From positions 62,001-126,000 of the forward strand of contig NZ_JAFFZW010000004.1 of assembly GCF_017826695.1 (NCBI RefSeq): a DNA stretch of 64,000 bases. Direction: 5' to 3'. Position 1 is the first letter of the stretch. The number at the start of each line of letters is the position of its first letter. Both the position numbers and the translations under genes were made by a program. Below the pieces are notes generated by a model. The model worked only from the letters and a program-made list of their open reading frames with translations. It did not search any database and was not told where the DNA came from. Below, piece after piece: positions 47,583 through 56,025 of the stretch. Origin of the DNA: Pseudomonas alliivorans. GTDB lineage: Bacteria; Pseudomonadota; Gammaproteobacteria; Pseudomonadales; Pseudomonadaceae.

Positions 47583-49283
47583 TTAATCCTTGGTCACGCG
47601 ATTGACTTCTTCCAGGCTGGTAATGCCCTGCATGGCTTTCGACAAGCCGGATGTTCGCAGGTCATTGAAACCATCCTTGCGCATCTGCCTGGAAATCTCC
47701 AGCGAGTTGCCTTCTTCCATGATGATGCGTTCCAGTTCCGGCGTTTTTTTCACGACCTCGTAAATGCCGACTCGGCCTCGATAACCGCCGTTGCAGTGTT
47801 CGCATCCGACCGGCCCGTAGAGCTTGAAGGTGCCGACTTTCGACTCCGGGAAGCCTTCCTTGATCAGCGTTTCATGGGGCACATCGACCTCTTTCTTGCA
47901 ATGGCTGCACAGCTTGCGCGCCAGTCGTTGGGCAATAATCAGATTGATCGCTGTGGCGATGTTGAACGCCGCAACGCCCATGTGGTGCAAGCGGGTCAGG
48001 GTCTCCGCCGCGCTGTTGGTGTGCAGCGTCGACAACACCATGTGACCGGTTTGAGACGCCTTGATCGCGATCTCGGCTGTTTCCAGGTCTCGAATCTCAC
48101 CAACCATGATCACATCCGGATCCTGACGCAGAAACGCGCGCAACGCCTGGGAGAAGTCCATGCCCTGGCGCGGGTTGACGTTGACCTGATTGACGCCTTC
48201 CAGGTTGATCTCCACCGGGTCTTCGGCGGTCGAAATGTTGATATTCACGGTGTTGAGAATATTGAGGCCCGTGTACAACGAAACGGTTTTGCCCGAGCCT
48301 GTCGGGCCGGTTACCAGAATCATGCCCTGCGGCTGCTTGAGCGCTTCCAGATACAGCTCTTTCTGATCTGGCTCGTAGCCCAGCGCATCAATGCCCATCT
48401 GGGCGCTGGTCGGGTCGAGAATCCGCATCACGATCTTCTCGCCCCACAGGGTTGGGAGCGTGTTCATACGGAAGTCGATGGACTTGGTTTTGGACACACG
48501 CAACTTGACCCGGCCATCCTGAGGCTTGCGCCGCTCCGAAATATCCAGGCTGGCCATGACCTTCAGGCGTGCCGCAATACGATTGGCCAGATTGATCGGT
48601 GGCCGGGCAGCTTCGTGCAAAATTCCGTCAGTACGGAAACGTACGCGGAACACCTTTTCATAGGGTTCGAAGTGCAAATCGGACGAGCCCAGCCGAATTG
48701 CATCCAGCAGCATTTTATTGACGAAACGGACGACAGGCGCGTCATCGGCGTCATCGCGGCTCGTAATTGACGTTTCTTTGGCACTTTCGCCCGGCTCAAT
48801 ATCCAGATCCAAGTCGATGTCTGCCAGTGAGCCCAAGCCACTGTCGCTGTCGAAGAATCTGTCGATGGCAACACTGAGTTTGTCATCTTCGACCAGAATC
48901 GCTTCAGTGTTCAGGCCAGTGCTGAACTGAATGTCGGTCACAGCCTGATGGTTGGTCGGGTCCGAGATGCCAATAAAGAGTCGGTTGCCGCGACGCCATA
49001 ACGGCAACGCGTGATGCTGACGAGCGAGCTTCTCGCTGACCAAACCTTTAGGCTGGCTTTCTTTATCAAGGCTGGAGAGGTCCATGAAGGGCACACCGAA
49101 CTGCTCGGAGGCCATTTCTGCGAGAGTCAGACTCTTGACCAGTTTGTTCTGGACCAGATAGGTGACCAGCGAAATCTTGTCGCGTCGCGCCTGTTGGAAT
49201 GCCTGTTGGGCAGCTTTTTCGGAAAGGAGCTCAGCGACGACCAATTGCTTGGCCAGGCCGGTTAGGACAACGACATCACTCAT
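47583..49283 (-). CDS. pilB: Type IV pilus assembly ATPase PilB
   Basis: The 566-residue GspE-family ATPase has the N-terminal T2SSE_N domain (1-150), Walker A in VTGPTGSGKTVSLYTGL, the Asp box, Walker B (DPDVIMVGEIRDLETAE) and the His box (TGHMVLSTLHTNSAA). A four-Cys zinc site (LCSHCKK, GCEHCNGG) follows. It powers pilus extension. The ATG at 49283 is chosen; the frame is open for 67 codons upstream, but that stretch covers the pilA control region. Confidence 0.97.
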   Translation of the reverse strand: MSDVVVLTGLAKQLVVAELLSEKAAQQAFQQARRDKISLVTYLVQNKLVKSLTLAEMASEQFGVPFMDLSSLDKESQPKGLVSEKLARQHHALPLWRRGNRLFIGISDPTNHQAVTDIQFSTGLNTEAILVEDDKLSVAIDRFFDSDSGLGSLADIDLDLDIEPGESAKETSITSRDDADDAPVVRFVNKMLLDAIRLGSSDLHFEPYEKVFRVRFRTDGILHEAARPPINLANRIAARLKVMASLDISERRKPQDGRVKLRVSKTKSIDFRMNTLPTLWGEKIVMRILDPTSAQMGIDALGYEPDQKELYLEALKQPQGMILVTGPTGSGKTVSLYTGLNILNTVNINISTAEDPVEINLEGVNQVNVNPRQGMDFSQALRAFLRQDPDVIMVGEIRDLETAEIAIKASQTGHMVLSTLHTNSAAETLTRLHHMGVAAFNIATAINLIIAQRLARKLCSHCKKEVDVPHETLIKEGFPESKVGTFKLYGPVGCEHCNGGYRGRVGIYEVVKKTPELERIIMEEGNSLEISRQMRKDGFNDLRTSGLSKAMQGITSLEEVNRVTKD

Positions 49284-49356
49284 AAAACCACCAGACGCAG
49301 ACAGTGTGAGGTTTATAGCGCAGTCAGAGAGTGCTGCCAAATGGGATGATGGCATA

Positions 49357-49371
49357 TGACAAAAATTGTCA
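49357..49371 (+). promoter_or_regulatory. Putative PilR operator upstream of pilA
   Basis: TGACAA, AAA, TTGTCA is a perfect inverted repeat about 89 bases before the -24 box of the pilA promoter. This is where a sigma54 activator should bind, and TGTC-type half sites are known for PilR in P. aeruginosa. It is also 74 bases upstream of pilB on the other strand. Confidence 0.55.
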
Positions 49372-49445
49372 GTTTCTGCTGATTTCAGAATGCTTCCGAG
49401 CAAGTTGGCGTGTGTTTCAACCCGCAAACTGTGCGGTGTGTCACA

Positions 49446-49463
49446 TTGGCATGACGTGTGCTT
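49446..49463 (+). promoter_or_regulatory. Sigma54 promoter of pilA
   Basis: TTGGCATGACGTGTGCTT has GG at 49448-49449 and GC at 49460-49461, exactly the GG-N10-GC spacing of -24/-12 promoters. Transcription would start near 49473, giving a leader of about 37 bases before pilA. PilR, encoded at 30166-31506, is the expected activator. Confidence 0.85.
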
Positions 49464-49509
49464 TACTCCCCGCAAGGCACCCAAAATTGACGCCTCGGAG
49501 AAGTACGCG

Positions 49510-49929
49510 ATGAAAGCACAAAAAGGTTTTACGTTGATCGAATTGATGATCGTGGTAGCGATCGTTGGTATTTTGGCGGCGGTAGCGTTGCCAGCTTATC
49601 AAAATTACACAATGCGCGCTCGATTCACTGAGGTTGTATCCGTTGCTGATACATACAAAACTGCAGTATCGCTTTGTGTGCAGCAGCTAGGAACTGTCAC
49701 AGGCTGTAATCTTGGTACGAATGATATTCCTGCAACAACTTCAACCACTTATGTTGCAAGCGTCGGCGTAACTAACGGGGCTATTACAGTTACTCCTCAA
49801 GGTGGGATTCCAGCTGCTTCTACCTATGTATTGACGCCTACGCTGAACGCTGGCTCTACCTCTTGGGCTTTGAGTGGCGGATGCTTGACCGCTCAAGCTC
49901 CGGCGCCTATTTTGTGCAGAGCTAACTAA
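49510..49929 (+). CDS. pilA: Major type IV pilin PilA
   Basis: The 139-residue prepilin has a six-residue leader MKAQKG, cut before [20 protein letters not shown]. Mature Glu5 is present. The globular domain has an internal Cys pair ([13 protein letters not shown]) and the C-terminal disulfide loop pair ([14 protein letters not shown]). After PilD processing it forms the pilus fibre. The codons after the conserved N-terminus are AT-rich compared with neighbours (about 45% GC by hand count over 180 bases), as for horizontally exchanged pilins. tRNA-Thr follows after 44 bases, and there is no pilin-modifying gene between. Confidence 0.95.
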   Translation: MKAQKGFTLIELMIVVAIVGILAAVALPAYQNYTMRARFTEVVSVADTYKTAVSLCVQQLGTVTGCNLGTNDIPATTSTTYVASVGVTNGAITVTPQGGIPAASTYVLTPTLNAGSTSWALSGGCLTAQAPAPILCRAN

Positions 49930-49973
49930 ATCTAGTCTGATTTTTATTGATTGAGTTAGTAAGAAGCTGCAAT

Positions 49974-50050
49974 GCCGAAATAGCTCAGCCCGGTAGAGCA
50001 GCGCACTCGTAACGCGAAGGTCGCAGGTTCGATTCCTGTTTTCGGCACCA
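49974..50050 (+). tRNA. tRNA-Thr (CGT)
   Basis: The 77-base gene has acceptor arms GCCGAAA and TTTCGGC, D-arm AGCTCAGCCCGGTAGAGC, anticodon loop CTCGTAA with CGT, T-arm GGTTCGATTCC and encoded CCA. It lies directly behind pilA, as in P. aeruginosa, where this tRNA marks the edge of the variable pilin module. Confidence 0.96.
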
Positions 50051-50056
50051 GAAACT

Positions 50057-50089
50057 AAAAATCCCGATCATCACTGATCGGGATTTTTT
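50057..50089. terminator. Rho-independent terminator after tRNA-Thr
   Basis: AAAATCCCGATCA, TCAC loop and TGATCGGGATTTTTT form a strong bidirectional terminator. It can serve the tRNA and, from the other side, the DUF1523 gene. Confidence 0.92.
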
Positions 50090-50110
50090 GTTTCAGGGCA
50101 AGCCTCTGCT

Positions 50111-50662
50111 TTACCTCACCACCTGATCCACTCGCGGCTGCGGCGGCCTGCGGAAGCGGCGGCGGATTACGACGACGATCATTACCAGCAGCACAATCAG
50201 CACGCCAAAGAAGATCGCGTTGAACACCGGGAACGGTTCGTCACGGGTGCTGACGGCTTCGACCTGGGTCACGTTGGGAAACATCGAGAGAATCTGGATG
50301 CGCCAGCCGTAGTAGCGGATCAGGGCCAGTTGCTGGGCGTCACGTGAATAGCCCTGGGCTTTGGCCTGGATGTCGGCGGAGTCGAACTTGAAGTACCACG
50401 GGAAGCTCCAGCCGGTGTCTTCGTTGCGGTAGACCACAACGTTTTTGTTGTCCGGGTGCTCGGTGTTGATGAAGTACACGTCCCGGGTCGGGCCGTCGGC
50501 CGGGTTTTCGGCGTTGATGACACCGTCGGCGTCCATTCTTTTGACTTCCACGCCGGTAATCATCACGACATCATGGCGCGGCAGGACGTAATAGAGGCTT
50601 AATGCGCCGATCCCTAATGCTACGAATACTACAAGCCAAATCGACCTTTTAAGCCACTTCAT
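50111..50662 (-). CDS. DUF1523 family membrane protein
   Basis: The 183-residue protein has one N-terminal transmembrane segment (IWLVVFVALGIGALSLYYVL), a periplasmic domain starting PRHDVVMITGVEVKRMD, and a second C-terminal segment (FFGVLIVLLVMIVVVI) followed by Arg residues. The central TRDVYFINT, YRNEDTGWSFPWYFKFDSAD matches DUF1523. Function is unknown. It lies divergent from the Ter operon with 119 bases between. Confidence 0.85.
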   Translation of the reverse strand: MKWLKRSIWLVVFVALGIGALSLYYVLPRHDVVMITGVEVKRMDADGVINAENPADGPTRDVYFINTEHPDNKNVVVYRNEDTGWSFPWYFKFDSADIQAKAQGYSRDAQQLALIRYYGWRIQILSMFPNVTQVEAVSTRDEPFPVFNAIFFGVLIVLLVMIVVVIRRRFRRPPQPRVDQVVR

Positions 50663-50781
50663 ACCAGCGTCCTCTGTTTAAAATTGCGTGACTTTGCCTT
50701 AATCCGAACATTTCGAAGCAAAACAGTTATTACAAAATTCGACAAGGCCGTTTGAGGCGGACCTGTCTTCCGGAGATTTAC

Positions 50782-51780
50782 ATGATTTGGTTCCTTGAAG
50801 GGCAGTCCAGCCAGCGTGAAGTGATCATGGGCGCTCGCGATGCCTTGCCCGCCTCGGTGCAGATTGTCGCATCCCATCGCCAGTTGCGGTCGGAGATTAC
50901 CGGGCAGGCCGATGTGGCCCTGCAGGAACCGGCCGATAACGATGAACGCATCGATTGGGTCATCGAGACGGCCCGGACGCTCGGCGTCAAGGTGATCGTG
51001 GCCGGACGCGTCGGCAGCCGTTACGAAGAGCAGCGTGAGCGCTTTGTCGCTGAAGGCTTGGACCTCGTCACCGGCGGAACGTCACTGAAGACCTTTCAGG
51101 ATGTGGACGACAAGAACCGTTTCACGGCTGCGGCCGAATCGGCCGGTCTGGCCTGCATTCCAGGCATCCTGGCAAGCAATGCTCGGGAATTACAGGATGC
51201 CTACGACGCGTTGTCCGGTTCGGGCGAGGTCTGTATCAAGCCTACGGTCGGGATTTATGGTCAGGGCTTCTGGCGTTTCAAGGAGGGCGTTGACGACTTT
51301 CGTTGCTTCGCCAATCCCGATTCGCGCGAGACGACCTTCAGCGCGTACCTGAACGCTTATCGCCAGTCCGAAGACCGTCCACCGATGTTGCTGATGCCGT
51401 ACATGCCCGGCAGCGAGTGTTCGGTGGACATGGTCTGCGAGCAGGGCAAGGCAGTGGCGTTTGTCGGGCGGCGCAAGCTGGGCCTGAACCAGACCTTCGA
51501 GCGCGACAGCGAGGCGGTCCGTCTGGCGGTCCGCGCCGCAGAGTATTTTGCCTGTGACGGACTGATCAACGTCCAGACCCGCGACGATGCGGACGGCAAG
51601 CCGCGTTTGCTGGAGATCAATCCGCGCTACTCGGGCGGTATTGGCTATACACGCGAAACCGGCATCAATCTGCCGGGCATTTTCGCCACACGGCGTCTGG
51701 GCTTGAAAGAACCGGAAACACATTGGCTCGACGATATTCGGGTCAAGGCCATCACCGTTGCTGTGCGGGCCACTGTATGA
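50782..51780 (+). CDS. Ter-operon ATP-grasp ligase
   Basis: The 332-residue protein has an N-terminal pre-ATP-grasp part (about 1-105), DKNRFTAAAESAGLACIPGI, the ATP-binding VCIKPTVGIYGQGFWRFK, and the metal-binding end LINVQTRDDADGKPRLLEINPRYSGGIGY, with Glu and Asn at the expected places. It belongs to the ATP-grasp group found in Ter systems. It should join a carboxylate and an amine, probably in making a nucleoside-like metabolite together with the PRTases that follow. It is the first gene of the island, 119 bases from the divergent DUF1523 gene. Confidence 0.88.
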   Translation: MIWFLEGQSSQREVIMGARDALPASVQIVASHRQLRSEITGQADVALQEPADNDERIDWVIETARTLGVKVIVAGRVGSRYEEQRERFVAEGLDLVTGGTSLKTFQDVDDKNRFTAAAESAGLACIPGILASNARELQDAYDALSGSGEVCIKPTVGIYGQGFWRFKEGVDDFRCFANPDSRETTFSAYLNAYRQSEDRPPMLLMPYMPGSECSVDMVCEQGKAVAFVGRRKLGLNQTFERDSEAVRLAVRAAEYFACDGLINVQTRDDADGKPRLLEINPRYSGGIGYTRETGINLPGIFATRRLGLKEPETHWLDDIRVKAITVAVRATV

Positions 51781-51834
51781 TCCGCACCATAGATTTTTGC
51801 TATTACTAATCGCTCTTATCAGGGAGGATCGGGC

Positions 51835-52977
51835 ATGAAGGTTCTGGCACCCGGTGCAAATACCGCTTTGGCAAACTCCCTGTGCACCTGGAATCTGGAG
51901 AGTGGCCGATCTTCGATTTTTGGCGAATACGCAGCAGTCGCTCTGCTCGCTGTCGATGAAAAGCGTCAGCCCATGGGTGATCCGGCGCTGCTGCATCAGG
52001 AACAGAGCTGGATGGAATGGAGCGGCGGCCCGCAGAATGTGGGTTGTACGCTGAAGCTGGATCGCCTCCCGGCTGGCAGTGACCGGGTGCTGCTGATGGT
52101 GTATGTGTTCTCGGCCACGGGGCCGATTCGCGAGATCGGCAGCCTGCATCTGCAGGTGGATAACGATATCGAGCATCGGGTTGACCTGCGGGACAACGGC
52201 GAAGCGGCGATCATCATCGGCGAGTTTTACAAGCGCAACGAACAATGGAAATTCCGGGCGTTGAGTGAAGGCTCGGCGTACGGCCTGTCTGCTTTCGGGC
52301 GCAAGATCGGGCTGGAGGTCGATGATCGTCATCCACGGCGTCCGGCGGGCGCTCCGAACGGCGGCGGTTCGCACCATCAGTCGGCGACCGGAACGGCGTT
52401 CGTTGTAGGGCCTGCGCACGTGATGACCTGTGCACACGTTATCGAAGACATGAACGTCTTCCATATCAACTCGCTGGAAGGCCGTTACAAGGCCGAGCCG
52501 GTGGTGATTGATCGTCGTAATGACATCGCGCTGCTGCGCGTGCAGGGAGCCTCACCGTTATCTGCGGTTACGTTTCGCGACGGCCCTGGCTGCGAGCCAG
52601 GTGATAACGTCGTGGTGCTGGGTTATCCACTGGCTTCTATTTCCGGCGGCGGTTTGCAGGTGACGCAGGGCGGTATATCCGGGCTTTTTGGCCTGCACAG
52701 CGACGCCAGCCTGTTCCAGTTCACGGCGCCCATTCAACCGGGCTCCAGCGGCAGTCCTTTGTTTGACAGCGGCGGGGCGGTCATCGGGATGGTGACGTCC
52801 ACGGTGCCGGACGGGCAAAACATGAACTTCGCGGTGAAGTCCGCTCTGCTTCTGTCCTTTTTGCAGGCGTGCCGCATCGATGCGCCGCATGCCAGATCGG
52901 AAAGGACTTACACCACTACAGAAATCACGCGTGCTGCCCAGTCGTCGCTGTGGCTCGTCGAAGCCTCACGCGACTGA
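51835..52977 (+). CDS. TerD-like domain fused to trypsin-like serine protease
   Basis: The 380-residue protein has an N-terminal TerD-like beta-sandwich (about 1-163; ending AAIIIGEFYKRNEQWKFRAL and GLSAFGRKIGLEV) and a C-terminal S1C/trypsin-like domain (about 183-350). The catalytic triad is complete: His201 in TCAHVIED, Asp230 in RRNDIALL, Ser305 in PGSSGSPLF. The TerD part lacks the DLDAS and GDDE calcium residues of true TerD. There is no signal peptide, so it should act in the cytoplasm, unlike DegP-type proteases. A 54-base gap separates it from the ATP-grasp gene, with GGGAGG before the ATG. Its substrate is unknown. Confidence 0.88.
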   Translation: MKVLAPGANTALANSLCTWNLESGRSSIFGEYAAVALLAVDEKRQPMGDPALLHQEQSWMEWSGGPQNVGCTLKLDRLPAGSDRVLLMVYVFSATGPIREIGSLHLQVDNDIEHRVDLRDNGEAAIIIGEFYKRNEQWKFRALSEGSAYGLSAFGRKIGLEVDDRHPRRPAGAPNGGGSHHQSATGTAFVVGPAHVMTCAHVIEDMNVFHINSLEGRYKAEPVVIDRRNDIALLRVQGASPLSAVTFRDGPGCEPGDNVVVLGYPLASISGGGLQVTQGGISGLFGLHSDASLFQFTAPIQPGSSGSPLFDSGGAVIGMVTSTVPDGQNMNFAVKSALLLSFLQACRIDAPHARSERTYTTTEITRAAQSSLWLVEASRD

Positions 52978-53053
52978 CGTCGGAATGTCTCTTGAGGAGA
53001 CGTTTCGATCTGCAGGCGCCAGGGGTTGCGACCCCGTTAATCAGGAATTATCG

Positions 53054-54187
53054 ATGGACAGCAGCGCAGCTTCTTCCACACCCGTCAGGCTTCGTGCTGA
53101 TCTGCTTCGGGGCTCCCTTAATGTGAGCGTCAATGCGTCCACGATTGCCCCGGATTCACTGTTCGGCTTCGCTGAACGGCGTAACCCCAAGCGTGCGTTT
53201 CTGTTCGTTTCGCGCGTGCTGGGGCGGCACATACCGGTTCGTCCGAGTCTGATGCTCAAAAGCTTTCAGGATCTCGCGCACAAGATTCCTGCCGATCTTC
53301 CCGGCCCGGTGCTGGTCATCGGTATGGCGGAGACTGCTGTCGGTCTGGGTGCCGGCGTGCACCGCGCCTACAGTGCCACGCGTCCGGATGCGTTATATCT
53401 GGTCAGCACGCGTCACCCGACAGGTACTGACCTGTTTGCGCGCTTCGAGGAAGAACACAGCCACGCCAGTGCTCACCTGATCCATCTGCCGACCGACCCT
53501 GCGCTGCGCGACATGATGCTCAATGCCCGTTCGCTGGTGCTGGTCGATGACGAGGCATCCACCGGCAAGACGTTTATCAACCTTCATCGCGCGCTTGTTG
53601 ATGCCGGGCTCGACAAGCTCGAACGCGTTGTGACCTGCGTGCTGACCGATTGGTCGGCAGGTGCGGTCAGCACGTCGATGGGCGCATTGGCCGAGCAGGT
53701 CTCGCTGTTGCAGGGTTCCTACTCGTTCGATGAAGACCTGAGCGCCCCCATGCCTGACATGCCTGAAGTCGGCACCGTCGCCATGGGTGACTGGCCGCTG
53801 GTGACGGCCAATGACTGGGGGCGATTGGGCGTGCTGTCGGTGAACGACACGCTGGCCCCGGACATTCAGGTTGCCAAAGGCGAGCGGGTTCTGGTGGTGG
53901 GCACCAGCGAGTTCGTCTGGCGTCCGTTCCTGTTGGCCGAGCGCCTGGAAAAAGCCGGTGCCGATGTGCATTTCAGTTCGACCAGCCGTTCGCCGATTGC
54001 GCTGGGGCACGCCATCGATCACGCGCTGTCGTTCTCCGACAACTATGGGCTGGGCATTCCCAACTTCCTTTACAACGTGCGCCCCGGGCAGTTCGACCGG
54101 GTGCTGATCTGTACCGAAACGCCGAGCCAGGCCGTGCCTGCCGAACTGATTCAAGCGTTGAATGCCGAGGTGATCTGCGATGAATGA
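53054..54187 (+). CDS. Ter-operon phosphoribosyltransferase with TRSP domain
   Basis: The 377-residue protein has a PRTase fold with the PRPP-binding motif VLVDDEASTGKT (about 162-173) and, further on, the TRSP domain (about 270-370; RVLVVGTSEFVWRPFLLAERLEKAG and TETPSQ are seen). It should transfer a ribosyl phosphate to a base-like acceptor. The ATG at 53054 has AGGAA upstream; an ATG at 52985 in the same frame is an alternative with a weaker site. It overlaps the next gene by eight bases. Confidence 0.85.
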   Translation: MDSSAASSTPVRLRADLLRGSLNVSVNASTIAPDSLFGFAERRNPKRAFLFVSRVLGRHIPVRPSLMLKSFQDLAHKIPADLPGPVLVIGMAETAVGLGAGVHRAYSATRPDALYLVSTRHPTGTDLFARFEEEHSHASAHLIHLPTDPALRDMMLNARSLVLVDDEASTGKTFINLHRALVDAGLDKLERVVTCVLTDWSAGAVSTSMGALAEQVSLLQGSYSFDEDLSAPMPDMPEVGTVAMGDWPLVTANDWGRLGVLSVNDTLAPDIQVAKGERVLVVGTSEFVWRPFLLAERLEKAGADVHFSSTSRSPIALGHAIDHALSFSDNYGLGIPNFLYNVRPGQFDRVLICTETPSQAVPAELIQALNAEVICDE

Positions 54188-54938
54188 TGTCCGCCCGTTG
54201 ATCTTCGTCGATCTGGACGACACCTTGTTTCAGACCGCTCGCAAAACCCCCGCCGATATCGAAAAACATGTCGCCACGCTCGACATCAGCGGTCATGCCA
54301 ACGGTTATATGACCAACGTGCAGAAGTCGTTCTCTCACTGGTTGCTGGCGCACTCCGATGTCGTGCCGGTCACCGCCCGCAGTGTCGAGGCCTTCAGTCG
54401 GGTCAAGCTGCCGTTCACCGCGGGCGCCATCTGCTCGCACGGCGGCGTCATGCTCGACGTGGTGGGGCGCGTCGATAAGGACTGGAACGAGCAGATGAAG
54501 CAGACGCTCGCGGCTTATCAATCGCGTCTCCATGAATTGTCGGCCGCCACGCTGGCCATTGGTCAGGACATGGGTGTGTCACTGCGCGGCTGGGTCGTCG
54601 AGGAAGCCCGACTGTTTCATTACGTGGTCACCAAGCACAATGAAAACGACGACAGCATCCTTACCCGAGTGCTGGCTGAGGTACAGGCGCGCGGCTTGCT
54701 TGACGACATGCATGTCCATGGCAATGGCAACAATCTTGCGTTTCTGCCCAACGGTCTGGCCAAGCGCTATGCCGTTCAGGAATGGCTGCGTCGCGACAAG
54801 GCAATAAATGGCGAACGTCCGGTGCTCGGTTTTGGCGACAGCATTACCGACCTGGGTTTCATGGACGAGTGCCACTGGTGGGCGACGCCCGCGCGCAGTC
54901 AGTTGGCCAGAATGTTTGTCGGGGCTGCGCATGAGTAA
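54180..54938 (+). CDS. HAD-family hydrolase of the Ter operon
   Basis: The 252-residue phosphatase starts with motif I DLDDTLF (Asp11 nucleophile, Asp13 acid-base), motif II in VVPVTARSVEAF, a Cof-type cap segment, and motif IV FGDSITDLGFMDEC. It should remove a phosphate from a small molecule, probably an intermediate of the operon's pathway. It overlaps its neighbours by eight bases on both sides, so translation is likely coupled. Confidence 0.87.
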   Translation: MNDVRPLIFVDLDDTLFQTARKTPADIEKHVATLDISGHANGYMTNVQKSFSHWLLAHSDVVPVTARSVEAFSRVKLPFTAGAICSHGGVMLDVVGRVDKDWNEQMKQTLAAYQSRLHELSAATLAIGQDMGVSLRGWVVEEARLFHYVVTKHNENDDSILTRVLAEVQARGLLDDMHVHGNGNNLAFLPNGLAKRYAVQEWLRRDKAINGERPVLGFGDSITDLGFMDECHWWATPARSQLARMFVGAAHE

Positions 54939-56025
54939 TCCGGTTCACGGGCTGGATACCGTGGGGAGCGGCAGTTATCTGGAAGGCGATGTGCATTTCC
55001 TGCTGCGTCGTGTCGAGATGCAGACCACGGATGTGCAGGAAAAGGAGCGTCTGATCCAGACGCAGCAAAAGCATTACTCGGAAATGATCAGCGAGGAAGC
55101 GGCCCCGAGCGCGGCGCATCAGGCCTTGTTTCAGCGCACGCTGGCGCAGAATGGCGCCCGTATGGCCGCAGACGTTCAGTCTCTGGCGCAGGCGCTGGAC
55201 CTCGAATGCCCGGGACCGGAGATCGTTCTGGTGTCGTTCGTGCGAGCAGGCCTGCCGCTCGGCGTGCTGCTGCGTCGTGCCTTGATTGATCTGGGGCGTG
55301 AAGCGCATCACTACGGCATCAGTATCATTCGCGACCGTGGAATCGACGAAGTGGCACTCGAGGCCATCATCAAGGCTCATGGTGCTCAGAACATCGTCTT
55401 CGTCGATGGCTGGACCGGCAAGGGCGCGATCTCGGGCGAAATCAAGCGCAGTCTGGCGGGGGATGTCCGGTTTCCCGACCAGCCGCGGCTTGTCGTGCTG
55501 GCCGATCCTTGCGGCAGTGCCTGGCTGGCGGCGTCCTGTGAAGACTGGGTGATCCCGTCCGGCATTCTGGGCGCTACCGTTTCCGGGCTGGTGTCGCGCT
55601 CGATCTGGCCTGCCGAGGGTGGGCTGCATGGCTGCGTGGTCTACGATCACTTGCAGGCTCATGACGTCACCCGGTCGTTCATCGAAGAGATCGAGAATCA
55701 TCGGCGGAACCTGAGTGCTACTGTCTCGGTGACACCATGGACGCCCGAGCAGCAGTTCGAACTCAAGGCGGCAGCGTCCGAGGTGGTCCAGCGTCTGGCC
55801 GAACGTTTTGAAATCAGCAATCTGAATCGCGTGAAACCGGGCATTGCCGAAGCGACGCGTGCGGTCATGCGCCGTGTGCCGGACCACGTGCTGGTTCGCG
55901 ACACCTCCGACAGCGACGTGCAATTGCTCATGCACCTGACCGAGAAAGCGGGCATTCCTGTCGAGCAGGTCGGCAGTGCCCTTGGGCCCTACAGGGCGGT
56001 AACCATCATCCGGAGTCTGAGCTAA
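54931..56025 (+). CDS. Ter-operon PRTase with PELOTA-like C-terminal domain (StiP family)
   Basis: The 364-residue protein starts in the end of the HAD gene. Its main domain (about 20-270) contains VLVSFVRAGLPLGVLLRRAL, HHYGISIIRDRGID and NIVFVDGWTGKGAI, the last being the PRPP-loop-like part of a divergent phosphoribosyltransferase. The same family has also been named cysteine protease StiP. The C-terminal 100 residues (RVKPGIAEATRAVMRRVPDH, DVQLLMHLTEKAGIPVEQV) resemble a PELOTA/L7Ae RNA-binding domain. It is predicted to act in the same nucleoside-like pathway. Confidence 0.82.
   Translation: MSNPVHGLDTVGSGSYLEGDVHFLLRRVEMQTTDVQEKERLIQTQQKHYSEMISEEAAPSAAHQALFQRTLAQNGARMAADVQSLAQALDLECPGPEIVLVSFVRAGLPLGVLLRRALIDLGREAHHYGISIIRDRGIDEVALEAIIKAHGAQNIVFVDGWTGKGAISGEIKRSLAGDVRFPDQPRLVVLADPCGSAWLAASCEDWVIPSGILGATVSGLVSRSIWPAEGGLHGCVVYDHLQAHDVTRSFIEEIENHRRNLSATVSVTPWTPEQQFELKAAASEVVQRLAERFEISNLNRVKPGIAEATRAVMRRVPDHVLVRDTSDSDVQLLMHLTEKAGIPVEQVGSALGPYRAVTIIRSLS

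Noticed and set aside
47583-49484. pilB start 67 codons further upstream
   Set aside because: This would place coding sequence over the palindromic pilA operator and the sigma54 promoter. The extension is not protein-like, and the family starts at the ATG at 49283.
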